Shown: positions 29,011-39,221 of the stretch, one piece after another | Layout of the letters: each line of letters begins with the position of its first letter | How positions within the stretch are numbered: the first letter of the stretch is position 1 | From: Chloropicon primus | Lineage: Eukaryota; Chlorophyta; Chloropicophyceae; Chloropicales; Chloropicaceae | NCBI GenBank assembly: GCA_023205875.1 | Contig: CP060771.1 | Span: forward strand, 1 to 64,000 | Reading direction: 5' to 3' | Length of the DNA: 64,000 nucleotides | Notes under the pieces: generated by a model | What the model was told of the DNA's origin: nothing | The model's input: only the letters and a program-made list of their open reading frames with translations | Databases searched by the model: none | Position numbers and translations under genes: made by a program

Positions 29011-30675
29011 ATGCTCGGCGACGGCGACGGTGGTCTTAGGGGTTTGTGGGAGGCGGCCTCTGCCCTCAAGGAGGAGGCGGGACCCTTGCTCGCCTCCCTG
29101 AAGAAGTGCGACGCCGGATTGGTCGACTTTGGTAGGACGCTGGAGCTCGGGTACGGGTATGGTGGCTCGGAAGAGGAAGGGGAAGGGGGTGCGAAGGCTC
29201 GCTCCTCTTCCTCTGCCGTTTCCGTTTCCCTCGTGCAATCGATGCACAGGTTCCTGGCCAAGGCGAGGTTCAACCTGGGGATGTTCGCCTTCTTCGCGCC
29301 GTGGGCGGGGGCCATAGCCCTGAGTGGGCTCGCCACCGCGGCGGTGGTCATGGCGCTCTTCCCCGTGACGGTGGTGCTGGAGGTCGTGTTCTACGTCTTC
29401 ATGTCTCGGAGGAGGAGGGGACTGCTCTTGGTGAGCGAGGAGGGGACCAAGCCCATCTGCAAGGAAGAGTGCGTCGGGCACATGAAGCAGGTGCAGGAGT
29501 CCATGGTGGATCTGGCGAGGGACTCGCCGGGGCTCGCGACGGCCTTCTTGTCGGATTGGTTCAGGGGTGGGGACCCGGGGGGCGTGACTCGGGCGGACGC
29601 CCTCGAGTGGATGTCGCAGAACTTCATGTTCCGGGATTATTGCGACCTGGAGACGGAGGCCGAGAGGGAGACGGTCCACGAGGTGGTCGACGTCGTGGAG
29701 GACCTCTTCGGCCACGAGAAGCTCTTGGGATCCGGATTCAAGTTCCAAGAGGGGGGAAGGAGAATGCAGTGCCTGAAGAGCGGCTTCAGCGTCTACAAGG
29801 ACTACGAGACTCGGCACTACCCTCTCAGCGTCTACCTGGGCATCCGCGTGTTCAAGCAGCTGGCGGAGGTCCTCGTCGGGCAGTTGGGGTTCGAGCGGCA
29901 CGAGGGGTCGGGCCTGACGTACTGGCTGAGGGGCGGGGGCAGCAGGAGGGGGAAGGGGGCGAGGCCCATCGTGTTCTTCCACGGGATAGGCACCGGGGTG
30001 TCGTCCTACGCGGTGATCCTGAAGGCCCTGTGCATCGCCTACCCGGACTCGTCCATCATGATGGTTGAGCTGCCCCTGGTGGCCATGGAGATGCCTTGGG
30101 GCGAGGGCTGGATCGCAGAGCGGCCCACCTCCAGCGAGGAGACCCTGTGCAAGCCTCTGCTTCAGGTTCTGTTGAAGCACGAGCTCCTGCACCGGCGCCC
30201 CGTCGTCATGGGCCACTCGTTCGGGTGCTTTGCGTGCCGGTGGGTTCTCAACCACAAGGAGCTCGCGAGATGCCTCGGGGGGTGCGTCCTGCTCGATCCC
30301 CTCGTGTTCCTCCTCCCTTACCCCGACATCAGCAAGAGGCTCGAGGGGGAGCCCAAAACATTTTACGAGTTCTTCGTCAGGAAGATCATCATGAGGGAGC
30401 CGGGTGTCGCGTTCGCGCTGAACAGGAAGTCCAAGTGGCCAAAGTGCTGCCTGTGGCAGAAGGACCTGGAGGACATCAGGCAGGACAACGCGGACTTCAA
30501 AGTGGCCATCGCCCTGAGCAAGAGGGACTGCTTCTTCGACGTCACGGTGGTGGAGAGGCACCTGAAGAAGAAGCCCTGGCAGCACCACGAGACTTACGAC
30601 TGCACCCACGGCGAGCTCATTTTTCGCCCGGACCTAATATGTGGAACCATGAAGATGATCCACTTTGTGATGTGA
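29011..30675 (+). CDS. Membrane alpha/beta hydrolase
   Basis: This 554-aa protein starts at the ATG at 29011. Two adjacent TM helices occur at about residues 90-135 (LGMFAFFAPWAGAIALSGLA, VVMALFPVTVVLEVVFYVF), followed by a basic SRRRRG stretch. The C-terminal half is an alpha/beta hydrolase with oxyanion motif VFFHGIGTGVSSY, nucleophile elbow VMGHSFGCFACRW (Ser403) and a likely catalytic His533 in YDCTHGEL. The acid is probably in the IALSKRDCFFD segment. It resembles fungal and algal uncharacterised lipase-like hydrolases. The substrate is unknown; a lipid ester or acyltransferase role at the ER or lipid-droplet membrane is only an inference. Confidence 0.85.
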   Translation: MLGDGDGGLRGLWEAASALKEEAGPLLASLKKCDAGLVDFGRTLELGYGYGGSEEEGEGGAKARSSSSAVSVSLVQSMHRFLAKARFNLGMFAFFAPWAGAIALSGLATAAVVMALFPVTVVLEVVFYVFMSRRRRGLLLVSEEGTKPICKEECVGHMKQVQESMVDLARDSPGLATAFLSDWFRGGDPGGVTRADALEWMSQNFMFRDYCDLETEAERETVHEVVDVVEDLFGHEKLLGSGFKFQEGGRRMQCLKSGFSVYKDYETRHYPLSVYLGIRVFKQLAEVLVGQLGFERHEGSGLTYWLRGGGSRRGKGARPIVFFHGIGTGVSSYAVILKALCIAYPDSSIMMVELPLVAMEMPWGEGWIAERPTSSEETLCKPLLQVLLKHELLHRRPVVMGHSFGCFACRWVLNHKELARCLGGCVLLDPLVFLLPYPDISKRLEGEPKTFYEFFVRKIIMREPGVAFALNRKSKWPKCCLWQKDLEDIRQDNADFKVAIALSKRDCFFDVTVVERHLKKKPWQHHETYDCTHGELIFRPDLICGTMKMIHFVM

Positions 30676-31239
30676 CATGCAACACAGCGCGGTTTCTTCC
30701 TCCGAGGAGCTACATCCTGTCCCATCATTTCCTTTCTCTCACTGGATCGATCGATCGATCCAGGGCAACCTCATCGGAGCGAGTTCCTGATGGATGTTCT
30801 GAAAACGTCCTTGGGAGGCCAAAACCCCCTTCTCCCTCCCCCTCCCCTCCTCCTCCTCCTCCTTCATCACCAGCCTCTCCATCCTCAATCCATCCAATCC
30901 CTCTGCTCCTCGGAAAGAGGGAGGAAGAGGGGCGGCAGAGGAAGACAAAGCAGCGGTTCCACCTGCAAGTGCTGGCCCTCCTCCTCCTCCTCCTCCTCAT
31001 CATCATCATCCTTGCTCCTCTCCTCCTCTCTTCCTCCTCCTCATCATCATCATCCTTGCTCCTCTCCTCCTCTCTTCCTCTTCCTCGATTCTCAGGAGAG
31101 GCTCGTGCGTTAAAGAAGAACAGAATTCCGTTGGCGGAGACGGAGAGCGAGGACCTCGACGACGACGACGACGACGACGAGGGCGACGACGACCAGAGAG
31201 AGGGTGAACGAAGGAAGGGCGTTATACTGAACCGACACC
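30676..31239. other. Intergenic region rich in (CTC)n / (CATCAT)n
   Basis: No gene is seen. CTCCTCCTC and ATCATCATC tracts recur at 30845-30870 and 30980-31085, where CATCATCATCATCCTTGC is present twice. A (GAC)n run lies at 31156-31180. CTCGGAAAGAGGGAGG at about 30915 is only a weak match to the palindromic element. Confidence 0.55.
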
Positions 31240-32063
31240 ATGGACGTCGGTGCGATGGCGACCGCGAGGGGAGGACTACTCGGAGCAGAGTGGGTGAGTG
31301 GAGGATGAGCGTTGCACATACCGAATTACCCTAGGGCGTTACGTTACGTTGGGTCCGAGTCCGAGTCCGAGGAAGAACATCACCTCGCCACTGCCACCGC
31401 CATCGTCATGAGTTATGAGTCATGACCACCGCGTCGTGGCCTGAGCTGCGGTTGACACTGACCTTCCCTCTCCCTCGCGCTCTCGCTCTCGCTCTGTCCT
31501 TGTTTCTCTTCGGTGGTGGCGGTGGGCAGCTCACCTCCCTGATCATGTTCAGCACGATGGCGAGCGCAGGGGACAGAGACTCCGCGCGAGGGTACGTCAT
31601 TGCCATAGGAGTTATCATGTGGCTCCTCACCAGCGCGATTGCGGTGTGCTACTTGCTGTCGTACAACCACGAGCTGCCGATGATCCACTTGGACCACCAA
31701 GGACCAGTGGTGCAGATCACCGGGAAGCTCACGCTGGAGTTGGTGTACTACGCATTGTTCTCCTTCCTTTCCCTCGTCGCGTTTTTCTGCGCGGCATCGC
31801 ATGCACACGGCTCCGGCGCTGCTGCGGCCTCGGCGGTAAGTCTTCTGTGGTGCGCTTTGGATTGACGATAGACTGACCTTACCCGTCCGTTTCAGTTCTT
31901 TGGAGTGGTCCTGTCGATTTGCACGATGACGTCGTGCTTCGTGACGTACAAGGATCTCGCCGAGGAGTTCCAGGGTCACATTGGTCCGGGTCTGACGCCA
32001 GGTCAGCCCGCCAGCATGGCGCAGCCAACGTCGTCCGGGGTGATCCCAGGCTCGCAGTTCTGA
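31240..32063 (+). CDS. MARVEL-like four-TM membrane protein
   Basis: The proposed exons are 31240-31293, 31530-31835 and 31896-32063, all phase 0, giving 175 aa. The second intron (GTAAGT...TTCAG, 60 nt) is secure. The first (GTGAGT...GGGCAG) is inferred: it joins GGLLGAEW to LTSLIMFSTMASAGD, which completes TM1. Helices are about residues 13-27, GYVIAIGVIMWLLTSAIAVCYLL, LVYYALFSFLSLVAFFCAA and FFGVVLSICTMTSCFVTY, then a short Pro/Gln/Ser-rich tail. This topology and spacing fit MARVEL/synaptogyrin-type vesicle membrane proteins. The alternative is a start inside the 31422-31865 frame without the first exon. Confidence 0.68.
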
Positions 32064-32188
32064 GAGCTCAAGGGAATGGGCAGGGGGAGGGAGAGAAGAC
32101 AATTCAAAAGAAGCATTTTCATGTTGTTGTTTGTTTTCCAAAGTTGATGTACAGTATCAGTCCCCTCTTCGATAGAAAAAGTATGCGT

Positions 32189-33457
32189 TTACGTGTTCAC
32201 GGAAAGTGGCGACCAATTGCAAGACTCTTCCGTCTCGCTGCACGGGGTGTAAGCTCCTTCCCCCATGGACTTCCTTCTGCCAGCGAGGCTCCTCCTCAGC
32301 TCGGTCATCAGCCCGCTGCTCTGCTTCCCGGTGCTCATCGGCGTCGGCGTGAACGCCACGCTTGGGTGCACGTTCTCCAAGCCAGTCACCTCGTGAGGGT
32401 TCCCCCTTCGCCCCTTCCCTCCAAACTTTGCAGCGGGGGGGTGCAACTTCACACCTTGCCTGATCTGGGCCAAGATGTTGAGGTTCTGCTGCAGCGGGAC
32501 CGGCATCCTTCCCCGCGTCATCGGCGCCGGAGCCGCCTCCGTCACGCGTTGCGACGTGACCTCCTCGCACGGCCCCGCGATGGCGGGGGTCCGCAGAGAG
32601 ATCGTTTTCTCGGCTGAAATGGCTAGGCTTCCTCCATCCTCGGCGCTCCTCCGGCTGCTCACGGGAGTTTCCAGCCACTTGTTGCCTTTCCTCGGCCTGC
32701 TTCGTGCTTTGGGCACAAAGTCTTCCCCTTCAAGGTCCTCCTGCAGCGTCCTCGTTGGTGCCAGGCCGTCCCTTCCGCTGACGCCCGCCTCGTCGCCGAC
32801 CAGCGTCTCGAGCCTTGAGATCAGCCTCTTCGCTTCGCTGACCAGAGCTGCCTCCTCTTCTGCTTCTTTCTTGCCCGAGTCCTGTGCAGGAGCAGAGGAG
32901 CTTCCAAGGAGGAACCGTGAACTCACTCTGTCCAGGAAGTGTATGCAGGTGGGTCCAATCCTGGTCTGTGGCCTGGCTTTATTTGCCAACACAATTTGGT
33001 TTCCCTTGGACTTCCCGTCCTCTGAGGTCTCAAGGACGAACCAAACTCCCCTATCGTCCACTCTCTTTCCTTCTCCGTACCCTCGAAGCACGACCTTGCT
33101 CCTCCCTCTCCTCCCTGCTGTCCTCGTGTCCAGGCAGAGGACTCTGCCACCACTGGAGACCGAGCGGATGATCAAAGCAGGCCGAGAGGAGCAAACCTCG
33201 TCCCTGCTGATGTCCTCAAAAGTGAAAAGGAACCGCGTCGGGTCCACCTCTTTCCCTTCCCTCACCACTTCACGTTCCAAGGTCCACAAAGATTCCATCT
33301 TGGCTGGCCTTGGCTTGAGCAACCATTTCTTGGCCTGGTTTGTTCCACCACTGGAAGCCTTTCGGTGACTGCACTGGCACACCTCAATGGTTGCGACCTT
33401 TGGCCTCCTGGGCCATTGCCTGGTGGCCGTGTCCTCGTCCTTGTCCTCCGTTGTCAT
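32189..33457 (-). CDS. Unknown protein with a WH2-like motif
   Basis: The ATG at 33457 gives 422 aa. The N-terminal half has alternating strands (TRFLFTFEDI, ALIIRSVSSGGRVLCLDTR, KVVLRGYGEG, GVWFVLETS) that suggest a folded beta domain of unknown type. A charged helix (EEEAALVSEAKRLISRLETLV) and a disordered tail follow. Near residues 323-340, NLNILAQIRQGVKLHPP fits the WH2 actin-binding pattern (LLxxIRxGxxLK). The tail has GRRKSMG and TPxP sites. I do not recognise the family; actin binding is an inference from one short motif. Confidence 0.65.
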   Translation of the reverse strand: MTTEDKDEDTATRQWPRRPKVATIEVCQCSHRKASSGGTNQAKKWLLKPRPAKMESLWTLEREVVREGKEVDPTRFLFTFEDISRDEVCSSRPALIIRSVSSGGRVLCLDTRTAGRRGRSKVVLRGYGEGKRVDDRGVWFVLETSEDGKSKGNQIVLANKARPQTRIGPTCIHFLDRVSSRFLLGSSSAPAQDSGKKEAEEEAALVSEAKRLISRLETLVGDEAGVSGRDGLAPTRTLQEDLEGEDFVPKARSRPRKGNKWLETPVSSRRSAEDGGSLAISAEKTISLRTPAIAGPCEEVTSQRVTEAAPAPMTRGRMPVPLQQNLNILAQIRQGVKLHPPAAKFGGKGRRGNPHEVTGLENVHPSVAFTPTPMSTGKQSSGLMTELRRSLAGRRKSMGEGAYTPCSETEESCNWSPLSVNT

Positions 33458-33950
33458 CCCAGTCGAGACGCTGCTTTCCTCCTTTCCTCCTCAGCTGTCG
33501 CTCTCCTGGCCCAAGGCTTCAACGGATGGATGCAGAGGGGAGGGAGGAGGAGGAACGGGGAGGAACAGAGGAGGAGGAGGAGGGGGATGAGGGCAAGGAG
33601 GGGGAAAGGGGAAGGGGAAAGGGGTGGAAGGGCTTTTGATGGACGGAAGCATCGCACTTCTTGTCCCCGTCTTCTTTTTTTTGGGGGGGGGAACTAGACT
33701 GACATCGGTGGGGCAGCAAGAAGGTGATGAAAGGGTAAGGAAGGTTGAGGGTGTTGAGTTGTGCCCGGTATGGCAAGGAGGTGTGGCTGGCGGGGTTCAA
33801 AGCCTCAGCTTGAATTGTTATTTATAATCTTTTCTTTTCTTTTCTATCCTTTCCTCATTCTTTCCTTACGCTTCGTCGAGGTCTCTGTCTCTCTCTCGAA
33901 GGAAGAAGCGAAAAAAGGAGGCGGCAAAAGCACGGTCCTTGGAGACGCAC
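33458..33950. other. Intergenic region
   Basis: No gene is seen. Purine-rich DNA (33535-33635) is followed by TTTTCTTTTC-type T-rich DNA downstream of TOM40's 3' end. Confidence 0.55.
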
Positions 33951-35330
33951 TTACTCCATACCCACTGTCATTCCGAACCCGAACCTGTAGTCCTTTCTAT
34001 AGTGGTCGAGCTCCGCGGAGAGGACAAAGTTCACGCCAACGTTAAGCCTCTCCTCCAAAAAAGCGGTGATGACGCCCGAAGAGTCGACCCTTCCTCGAAG
34101 CCGGCACTGCCTCAGGATGTAGTCGTAACCAAAAGCGGCGCTGGCCTCTCTGGCGTTCCAGTTCCACATCAGCTCACTCGCCAAATAAACCTTCTCGGAG
34201 ACCTTGTGGTGGTAAGTGGCAGAGAGCAACCCAGTCGTGGCGATTTGACACGTAGCGATCCCTGGGTCACCTTGGTGCCTGGCCGCAAAACCCACTCCAG
34301 ACTTCCTTTGGCTGCCGAGGTAGAAGGCCTCTCCGCCGAGAGCAAGGTTGTTCGTGACGGACTGGAAGTAGTTGACGCCGACAAACTGGTTGTTTCCCAC
34401 CTTGACCTGGCCGTTCCAGTCCAAGCCCTTCACGTCAACATCAAACATAGTCTGAGAGTACTGCTTCTCCTCCGCAAGCTGAGCTTGAACCTTGAAAGAC
34501 AAGGCGTCGTTGAGGTCGTACTTGACCCTCCCGGACATCCTTCCGTCGGTCAGCATCCTGCCGATCATCATGCCCTTGTTCCCGATCAAGTTGGCCCCGA
34601 ACTCGTAAGAGCTCACTGGGATCTTCACGATCTGCTGAGGGTTTGCCGTCGGCATCTCCGCGGCACCCATCTGCAGAGAGTGTGACAGGGAGAAACTGCA
34701 GATTGTTTCCCACAAAACAGAAACAGAAACAGAAACAGCCAGAGGCCAAGGGAAAGGAGCGACGTGTCAGACGATGCGATGTGATGATCCAATAATGTTG
34801 TTGTTGTTGTTGGGGCAGATCTATCTTCCCTTCGTCACGTCCATCCGAGGACAACAGACAGAGAGAGAGAGAGAGGGAGGGAGAAGAAGAAGACGGGAGC
34901 TCGTTGACCGAGTGACTCACCTCTGGTTGAGGGGCTTGGTAAAGTCAAACCTCATGCCCTCGAAAGTCTCCGGCCTGAGAGACATGAGACACTCCTTCTG
35001 GAGCTCTTCATATCTCACGGGTTGCGGGAGTTCCATGTAGTCCGTGTCCTTGGCGACTCCCTGTGCAGCGAAGGTTGGCGCCTGCTGCGCCTTGCCAAGA
35101 TCTTCCGCACTCGCGTTCATCTCCTTGTCACCTTCCTCCGTCGTCGCGACGCTCGGTATCAAACTCATTCCCTCTTTCGCTTCCACAACTTCCATCTCAA
35201 ACCTCTTCCCCTTGACGTCGTTCCACAACATCCTCTTCACCTTCCCTTGCATGAGAAGAGGAGCGCTCGCCGTCGTCCCGAACGCCATGCCTCCCCCGCA
35301 ACTCGCCTCCACGCTCTGCCTCGCTCCCAT
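33951..35330 (-). CDS. TOM40: TOM40, mitochondrial outer-membrane import channel
   Basis: Exons 35330-34921 and 34695-33951 give 384 aa. Splicing (GTGAGT...CTGCAG) joins FDFTKPLNQ to [11 protein letters not shown], reproducing the family motif at the start of the barrel. This is a 19-strand beta-barrel pore that imports nuclear-encoded precursors. A roughly 110-residue N-terminal extension precedes the conserved [10 protein letters not shown] helix. Strands such as [42 protein letters not shown] and [22 protein letters not shown] are typical. The C-terminal [10 protein letters not shown] is a beta-signal for SAM insertion. Confidence 0.94.
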
Positions 35331-35814
35331 CCTCTCCTCTCCTCTCCTCTCCTCTCCTCGTCGTCGATCGATCGCGCGCTCCGCTCCTCTCCGCCGCCGT
35401 GATCGATCAGTTTTACACTGCACAGGGGGCGGCGGACTCCGCCGGAACGAACGGGGAAAGGAGGGAGGACAAAGGCAAGGAAGGGGAGGGGAACATCACA
35501 AACGTGTGGTACGGATCCAGGGCTTTCCATTGATACCTCGCTTGCGTCTTGGGGTGCGGTCATTGCGAAGCAGTGCCGGGATTAGTGCAGCACTCTGCAG
35601 CACCAGCAGGTGGTGGACTCGAGGGCAAGAGAGGCGTCCTACGAGGGGGGGAAGAGGGTGGAGGGCGCCAATAACACGACAGAGGTGTGGTACGTCTCCA
35701 GAGAGTTCAACTGATACCTCAATCGAGCGGTTTGGTTCCGATTAGGTTGGATTGTAGTGGTGAAGGTCGAATAAGTCTGCACCTTGTCTCCACCAGAGAG
35801 GGTGCACAGAGAGG
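35331..35814. repeat. TOM40/NOL10 divergent promoter with a degenerate 181-bp repeat
   Basis: Two diverged copies start near 35425 and 35606 and share GGCGGACTC/GGTGGACTC, GTGTGGTACG and TTCNANTGATACCTC at 181-bp spacing. The beginning of a third copy seems to run into the NOL10 leader near 35780. A (CCTCT)n run at 35332-35358 lies just upstream of TOM40. Confidence 0.65.
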
Positions 35815-37728
35815 ATGAAGGTGACCGCGGCAGATGGGGTCCAGGTGTACGAGCTGAGCGCCGGGAAGCGCTTGCCTCACTGGCTCTCGGACAGGAAGAG
35901 GAGGACCCTGTCGAAAGATGCGGATATTAGTCGTAGGGTGGACATCATACAAGACCTGGAGTTCCCCGCGGGCTGCGGGAAGATAAAGCAGAGTGAGGAC
36001 GGGGAGTTCATTCTCGCCACGGGGCTTCACCCGCCACAGGTGCGGTGCTACGAGCTCAAAGAGACTTCCATGAAGTTCTGGCGGGTCTTGGACTCGGAAA
36101 TCATACAGTTCCAGATCCTGTCCGAGGACTACAGCAAGCTCGCCTTCCTTTGCGATAACAGGACGGTTTGTATCCACGCAAAGTTCGGGAATTACTACAA
36201 GTTCAGGATACCAACGCCGGGGAGGGATATGTGCTACAACCCGGAGACGTGTGACTTGCTCTTGTGCGGCTCGTCGAGCGAGGTGTTCCGGTTCAACTTG
36301 CACGACGGGAGGTTTCAAACCAGTTTGAGGGCGGAGAGCACGGGAAGCGGCGAGGATTCTGGGGTGGAGGCGTGCGGGCTGTCGCCGATCCACGGCCTCT
36401 TTGCGACCTGCGGGTCCTCCGGCCACCTCGTTTGCCATGATCTCAGGAGCAGGAGAAGCGTGGCGACTTTTGACGTGGCCGCGTCGGTGAACCAAAACGG
36501 AGTCGGGCTCACGAGCATGAGGTTTGACGACACGGGGTACAACTTGGGCGTTGGCACGGAAACTGGCCTGGTGGCTCTGTACGACTTGAGGTCTTCCAAG
36601 CCCCTGGTGGTGAAGGACCACCTGTACGACACGAAAATAGTGGACATTAAGTTCAGAAATCCAACCAAACTGTCCAACTCTTACTCGTCCAACGCGTCGA
36701 GCTTCTGCGTGCTGAGTTCAGACAGGAAAGCTTGCAAGCTGTGGCGGGGGGACAACGGTGCGACAATCACGAGCATACAGCCCACCAACGGCGGCATCAA
36801 TGACGTGTTGTCGAACCCCTCGGATGGTCTCCTGATGCTTGGCTGCGACTCCCCGAAAATACAAGTCTACTTTGTGCCGATGCTGGGGCCGGCACCAAAA
36901 TGGTCGAGCTACCTGGAGAACGTGACGGAGGAGCTCGACGAGTCCTTCAAGCAGACTGAGGTGGCCCCATCGGCCTACGACGATTACAGGTTCGTCACCA
37001 GGGAGGGCGTCAAGCAGCTGGGTCTTTCTCACCTGCTTGGCACCCCAGTGATGAGGGCGTACATGCACGGCTTCTTCGTGGACAACAGGCTGTACCACAA
37101 GGCAAAGTCCTTGAGTGATCCTTTTGCTTACGATAGGTACAGGCAGCAGGTCGTGAACGACAAGCTCGAGGAGGAGAGGAAGTCCAGGATCAGCATCGCG
37201 AAGAAGATGCCCAAGATCAATGCCAGGCTCGCCTCCAAGCTCCAGGAGGATAAGGAGAAGGAGGAGGAGGAGGAAGAAGAAGGAGGGGACAAGGCGAGCC
37301 AGCCAAAGAGCTTGCTGGACGACGACAGATTCGCTTCTCTGTTCAAGGACGAGAGGTTCAAAATCGACGAGGAGAGCGAGGAGTATCGCATGCTTCACCC
37401 CAACGCTCCCACGACCAAAAAGCCAAGGTTCGCAAAGGAGGACGAATCGAGCGACGAGGAGGAGCAGGAAGGTGATGAGGATGCCGGTGGCCACTTGGCG
37501 CCCAAGATGTACTACGGGAGGAAGCACGACGAGATCGCTTCCATGCCCCTCGATCAGAGGGTGAACAGTCAGGACGACGGTGGTAGTGGCTTGACCTCGG
37601 TGGCGAAGAAGATCACGGGATCCCGAGAAATGACCTATTTCCCAGAAGAAGGGAGGAAGAGCAGAAAGGACGAAGGCGCAAAGCGGGAAAGCAAGTCCAG
37701 GAGGAGGAGGAAGATGGGAAAACTTTAA
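35815..37728 (+). CDS. NOL10: NOL10/ENP2-like nucleolar WD40 protein
   Basis: This 637-aa protein has the unusually conserved N-terminus of the family (VQVYELSAGKRLPHWLSDRKRR). WD-type repeats follow (RRVDIIQDLEFP, IIQFQILSEDYSKLAFLCDNRTV, GLFATCGSSGHLVCHDLRSR, YNLGVGTETGLVALYDLRSSKPL). Then come the C-terminal family regions AYDDYRFVTREGVKQLGLSHLLGTPVMRAYMHGFFVD and DDRFASLFKDERFKIDEESEEYRML, with basic/acidic tails and a final KSRRRRKMGKL. It is a component of the SSU processome in 18S rRNA maturation. Starts at a clear ATG and has no introns. Confidence 0.95.
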   Translation: MKVTAADGVQVYELSAGKRLPHWLSDRKRRTLSKDADISRRVDIIQDLEFPAGCGKIKQSEDGEFILATGLHPPQVRCYELKETSMKFWRVLDSEIIQFQILSEDYSKLAFLCDNRTVCIHAKFGNYYKFRIPTPGRDMCYNPETCDLLLCGSSSEVFRFNLHDGRFQTSLRAESTGSGEDSGVEACGLSPIHGLFATCGSSGHLVCHDLRSRRSVATFDVAASVNQNGVGLTSMRFDDTGYNLGVGTETGLVALYDLRSSKPLVVKDHLYDTKIVDIKFRNPTKLSNSYSSNASSFCVLSSDRKACKLWRGDNGATITSIQPTNGGINDVLSNPSDGLLMLGCDSPKIQVYFVPMLGPAPKWSSYLENVTEELDESFKQTEVAPSAYDDYRFVTREGVKQLGLSHLLGTPVMRAYMHGFFVDNRLYHKAKSLSDPFAYDRYRQQVVNDKLEEERKSRISIAKKMPKINARLASKLQEDKEKEEEEEEEGGDKASQPKSLLDDDRFASLFKDERFKIDEESEEYRMLHPNAPTTKKPRFAKEDESSDEEEQEGDEDAGGHLAPKMYYGRKHDEIASMPLDQRVNSQDDGGSGLTSVAKKITGSREMTYFPEEGRKSRKDEGAKRESKSRRRRKMGKL

Positions 37729-37746
37729 GAAAAATTGTATATATCA

Positions 37747-38814
37747 TCATTGGGTCGAGAACCTTTCCCTTCCCATGTAAATGCTCCTCGCATGCTTCTT
37801 CCTCTTTGGCAAGCCCCTTTCCACATCTCTCAGGATGCGGCAACCCAAAGCTTCGACACCGCGCGTGATCCAATCCCAGTTTGCCCTCTTCACGACGCCC
37901 CGGAAGTGGTCTGGCTTGGGGGTGCACATGATGCAGAGCCGCAGGGAGCCGGACTCGCAGACCTTGACAAAGCAACCCATGCCGGAGTCGCAAGGCTCGT
38001 CCCTTTCCCCGAACCGCAGCGAAGACCTCACATATACCTCGCCAGGCACCAACTCGTCATCGCCATGCGGGGGGACGTTGCACAAGAGCCACGGCAAGAT
38101 GCACTCTCGTAGGTCATCGGCGTAAGTGACCTCGTACGAGCCGTCCGTGGCGTGTTTCGAGAGGATCGTGAAATGCAGGTCGAACACCGAGAGAAAGTAA
38201 GAGCTCGATCCCGACTCCAGCAAATGGCGGACGATCACATCCCTCACTTTTGTGCATCTGTCCGCGTCCCCGGTCGCCGCAAGACGACGACTTGCCTGAC
38301 CCTCTCCGAATCCTGCCAAGAGGGAGGTAAGCCAGGGAACCGCGTCTGGCACGCGATCACCCGCCAAGGTGTGCAGTTCCGCGTCCCCTGACATCCCGTA
38401 GCCGCAGGCCCCCAGCACGAGGAAGACGAGCTCGGAGGCCACCTTGAAGTTGTCTTGGTCTTGGCCTCCGCCCTGAGTTGGGCGGGCGAAGACGAAGAGA
38501 ACTTCCGTCCCCACCAGCCTCCTGAATGCAACTTGAAATTCCTCCTTGCGCTCCTTTGTCTTCCATTTGCTGACCGAGCACGTGCTCAACCTCGACCCGC
38601 ACACGTCCCTGTGCAAGTTGTCTATCGATATCAGGTACCTGTGCAGGTCCTCCCTCTCCCCTTCTGTTTCGAAGCCAAGGCTGGGCTTCATTCCGCCCTC
38701 AGACCCGCTCCCCTCGCAATGCTCCAAGCGGAACAGTGTCTCGCAGGCGCTCTCCCCATCGTCCGCCTCCTTGGACAGGTCGTGCTTTCGTAGCACGAGC
38801 ACCAGACCTCTCAT
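37747..38814 (-). CDS. Unknown protein, possibly longin-like
   Basis: The ATG at 38814 gives 355 aa (the frame continues to 38880 without an ATG). The opening MRGLVLVLRK strand, long alternating strands and helices (TEVLFVFARPTQ, DNFKVASELVFLVLGACG, SSSYFLSVFDLHFTILSKH) and SLRLCIMCTPKPDHFRG look like a folded multi-domain protein. A longin or roadblock-like fold is conceivable, but I do not recognise the family. The gene is tail-to-tail with NOL10, only 18 bp apart. Confidence 0.6.
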   Translation of the reverse strand: MRGLVLVLRKHDLSKEADDGESACETLFRLEHCEGSGSEGGMKPSLGFETEGEREDLHRYLISIDNLHRDVCGSRLSTCSVSKWKTKERKEEFQVAFRRLVGTEVLFVFARPTQGGGQDQDNFKVASELVFLVLGACGYGMSGDAELHTLAGDRVPDAVPWLTSLLAGFGEGQASRRLAATGDADRCTKVRDVIVRHLLESGSSSYFLSVFDLHFTILSKHATDGSYEVTYADDLRECILPWLLCNVPPHGDDELVPGEVYVRSSLRFGERDEPCDSGMGCFVKVCESGSLRLCIMCTPKPDHFRGVVKRANWDWITRGVEALGCRILRDVERGLPKRKKHARSIYMGRERFSTQ

Positions 38815-39069
38815 CACTGATGGACACTGCTGTGTTGGACTCCTCGGAACAATCCGTTCAATCGCTGCCCTTCCATCCAATGGACCAGGCAGGAGTAATG
38901 CAAGGCACCACGGGACTGAGTTCTCGAGCGTGTGCGTGTGGACTTGTTCACCGCAATGCCGAGCTTCTCATGGTATCGAGTCCAGTACCGAAGAGCCTCC
39001 CTTGGAGGATAAAAAGCCAAGGCAAAGGACAATTCAGTCCACCCTGTCTCTCAATTGGTTCCAAATGAA

Positions 39070-39112
39070 TCGAGTGATGGCTCTTTCGAAAACTCGTGAG
39101 ACGATTCTTCCA
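39070..39112 (+). promoter_or_regulatory. Conserved palindromic element, copy e
   Basis: TCGAGTGATG leads into GCTCTTTCGAAAACTC, then GTGAGACGATTCTTCCATCC. It lies about 265 bp upstream of the 38814 minus-strand start and faces the CAS-like gene. Confidence 0.55.
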
Positions 39113-39221
39113 TCCAGTCCCTTGCTTTGACCTTTGAGTCCAGCCTCGTCACTGCAAGGTCGCCATCAGTCATGCAAGACTCCCCTCTGCTGCACTACCT
39201 TGTCCTTGGGATCCCTGCACT

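Noticed and set aside
28882-30609. 575-codon minus frame opposite the alpha/beta hydrolase
   Set aside because: It is an antisense shadow; the + frame carries the catalytic motifs.
30905-30935. Eighth copy of the palindromic element
   Set aside because: Only CTCGGAAAGAGGGAGG matches; the left arm and 5' flank are not conserved.
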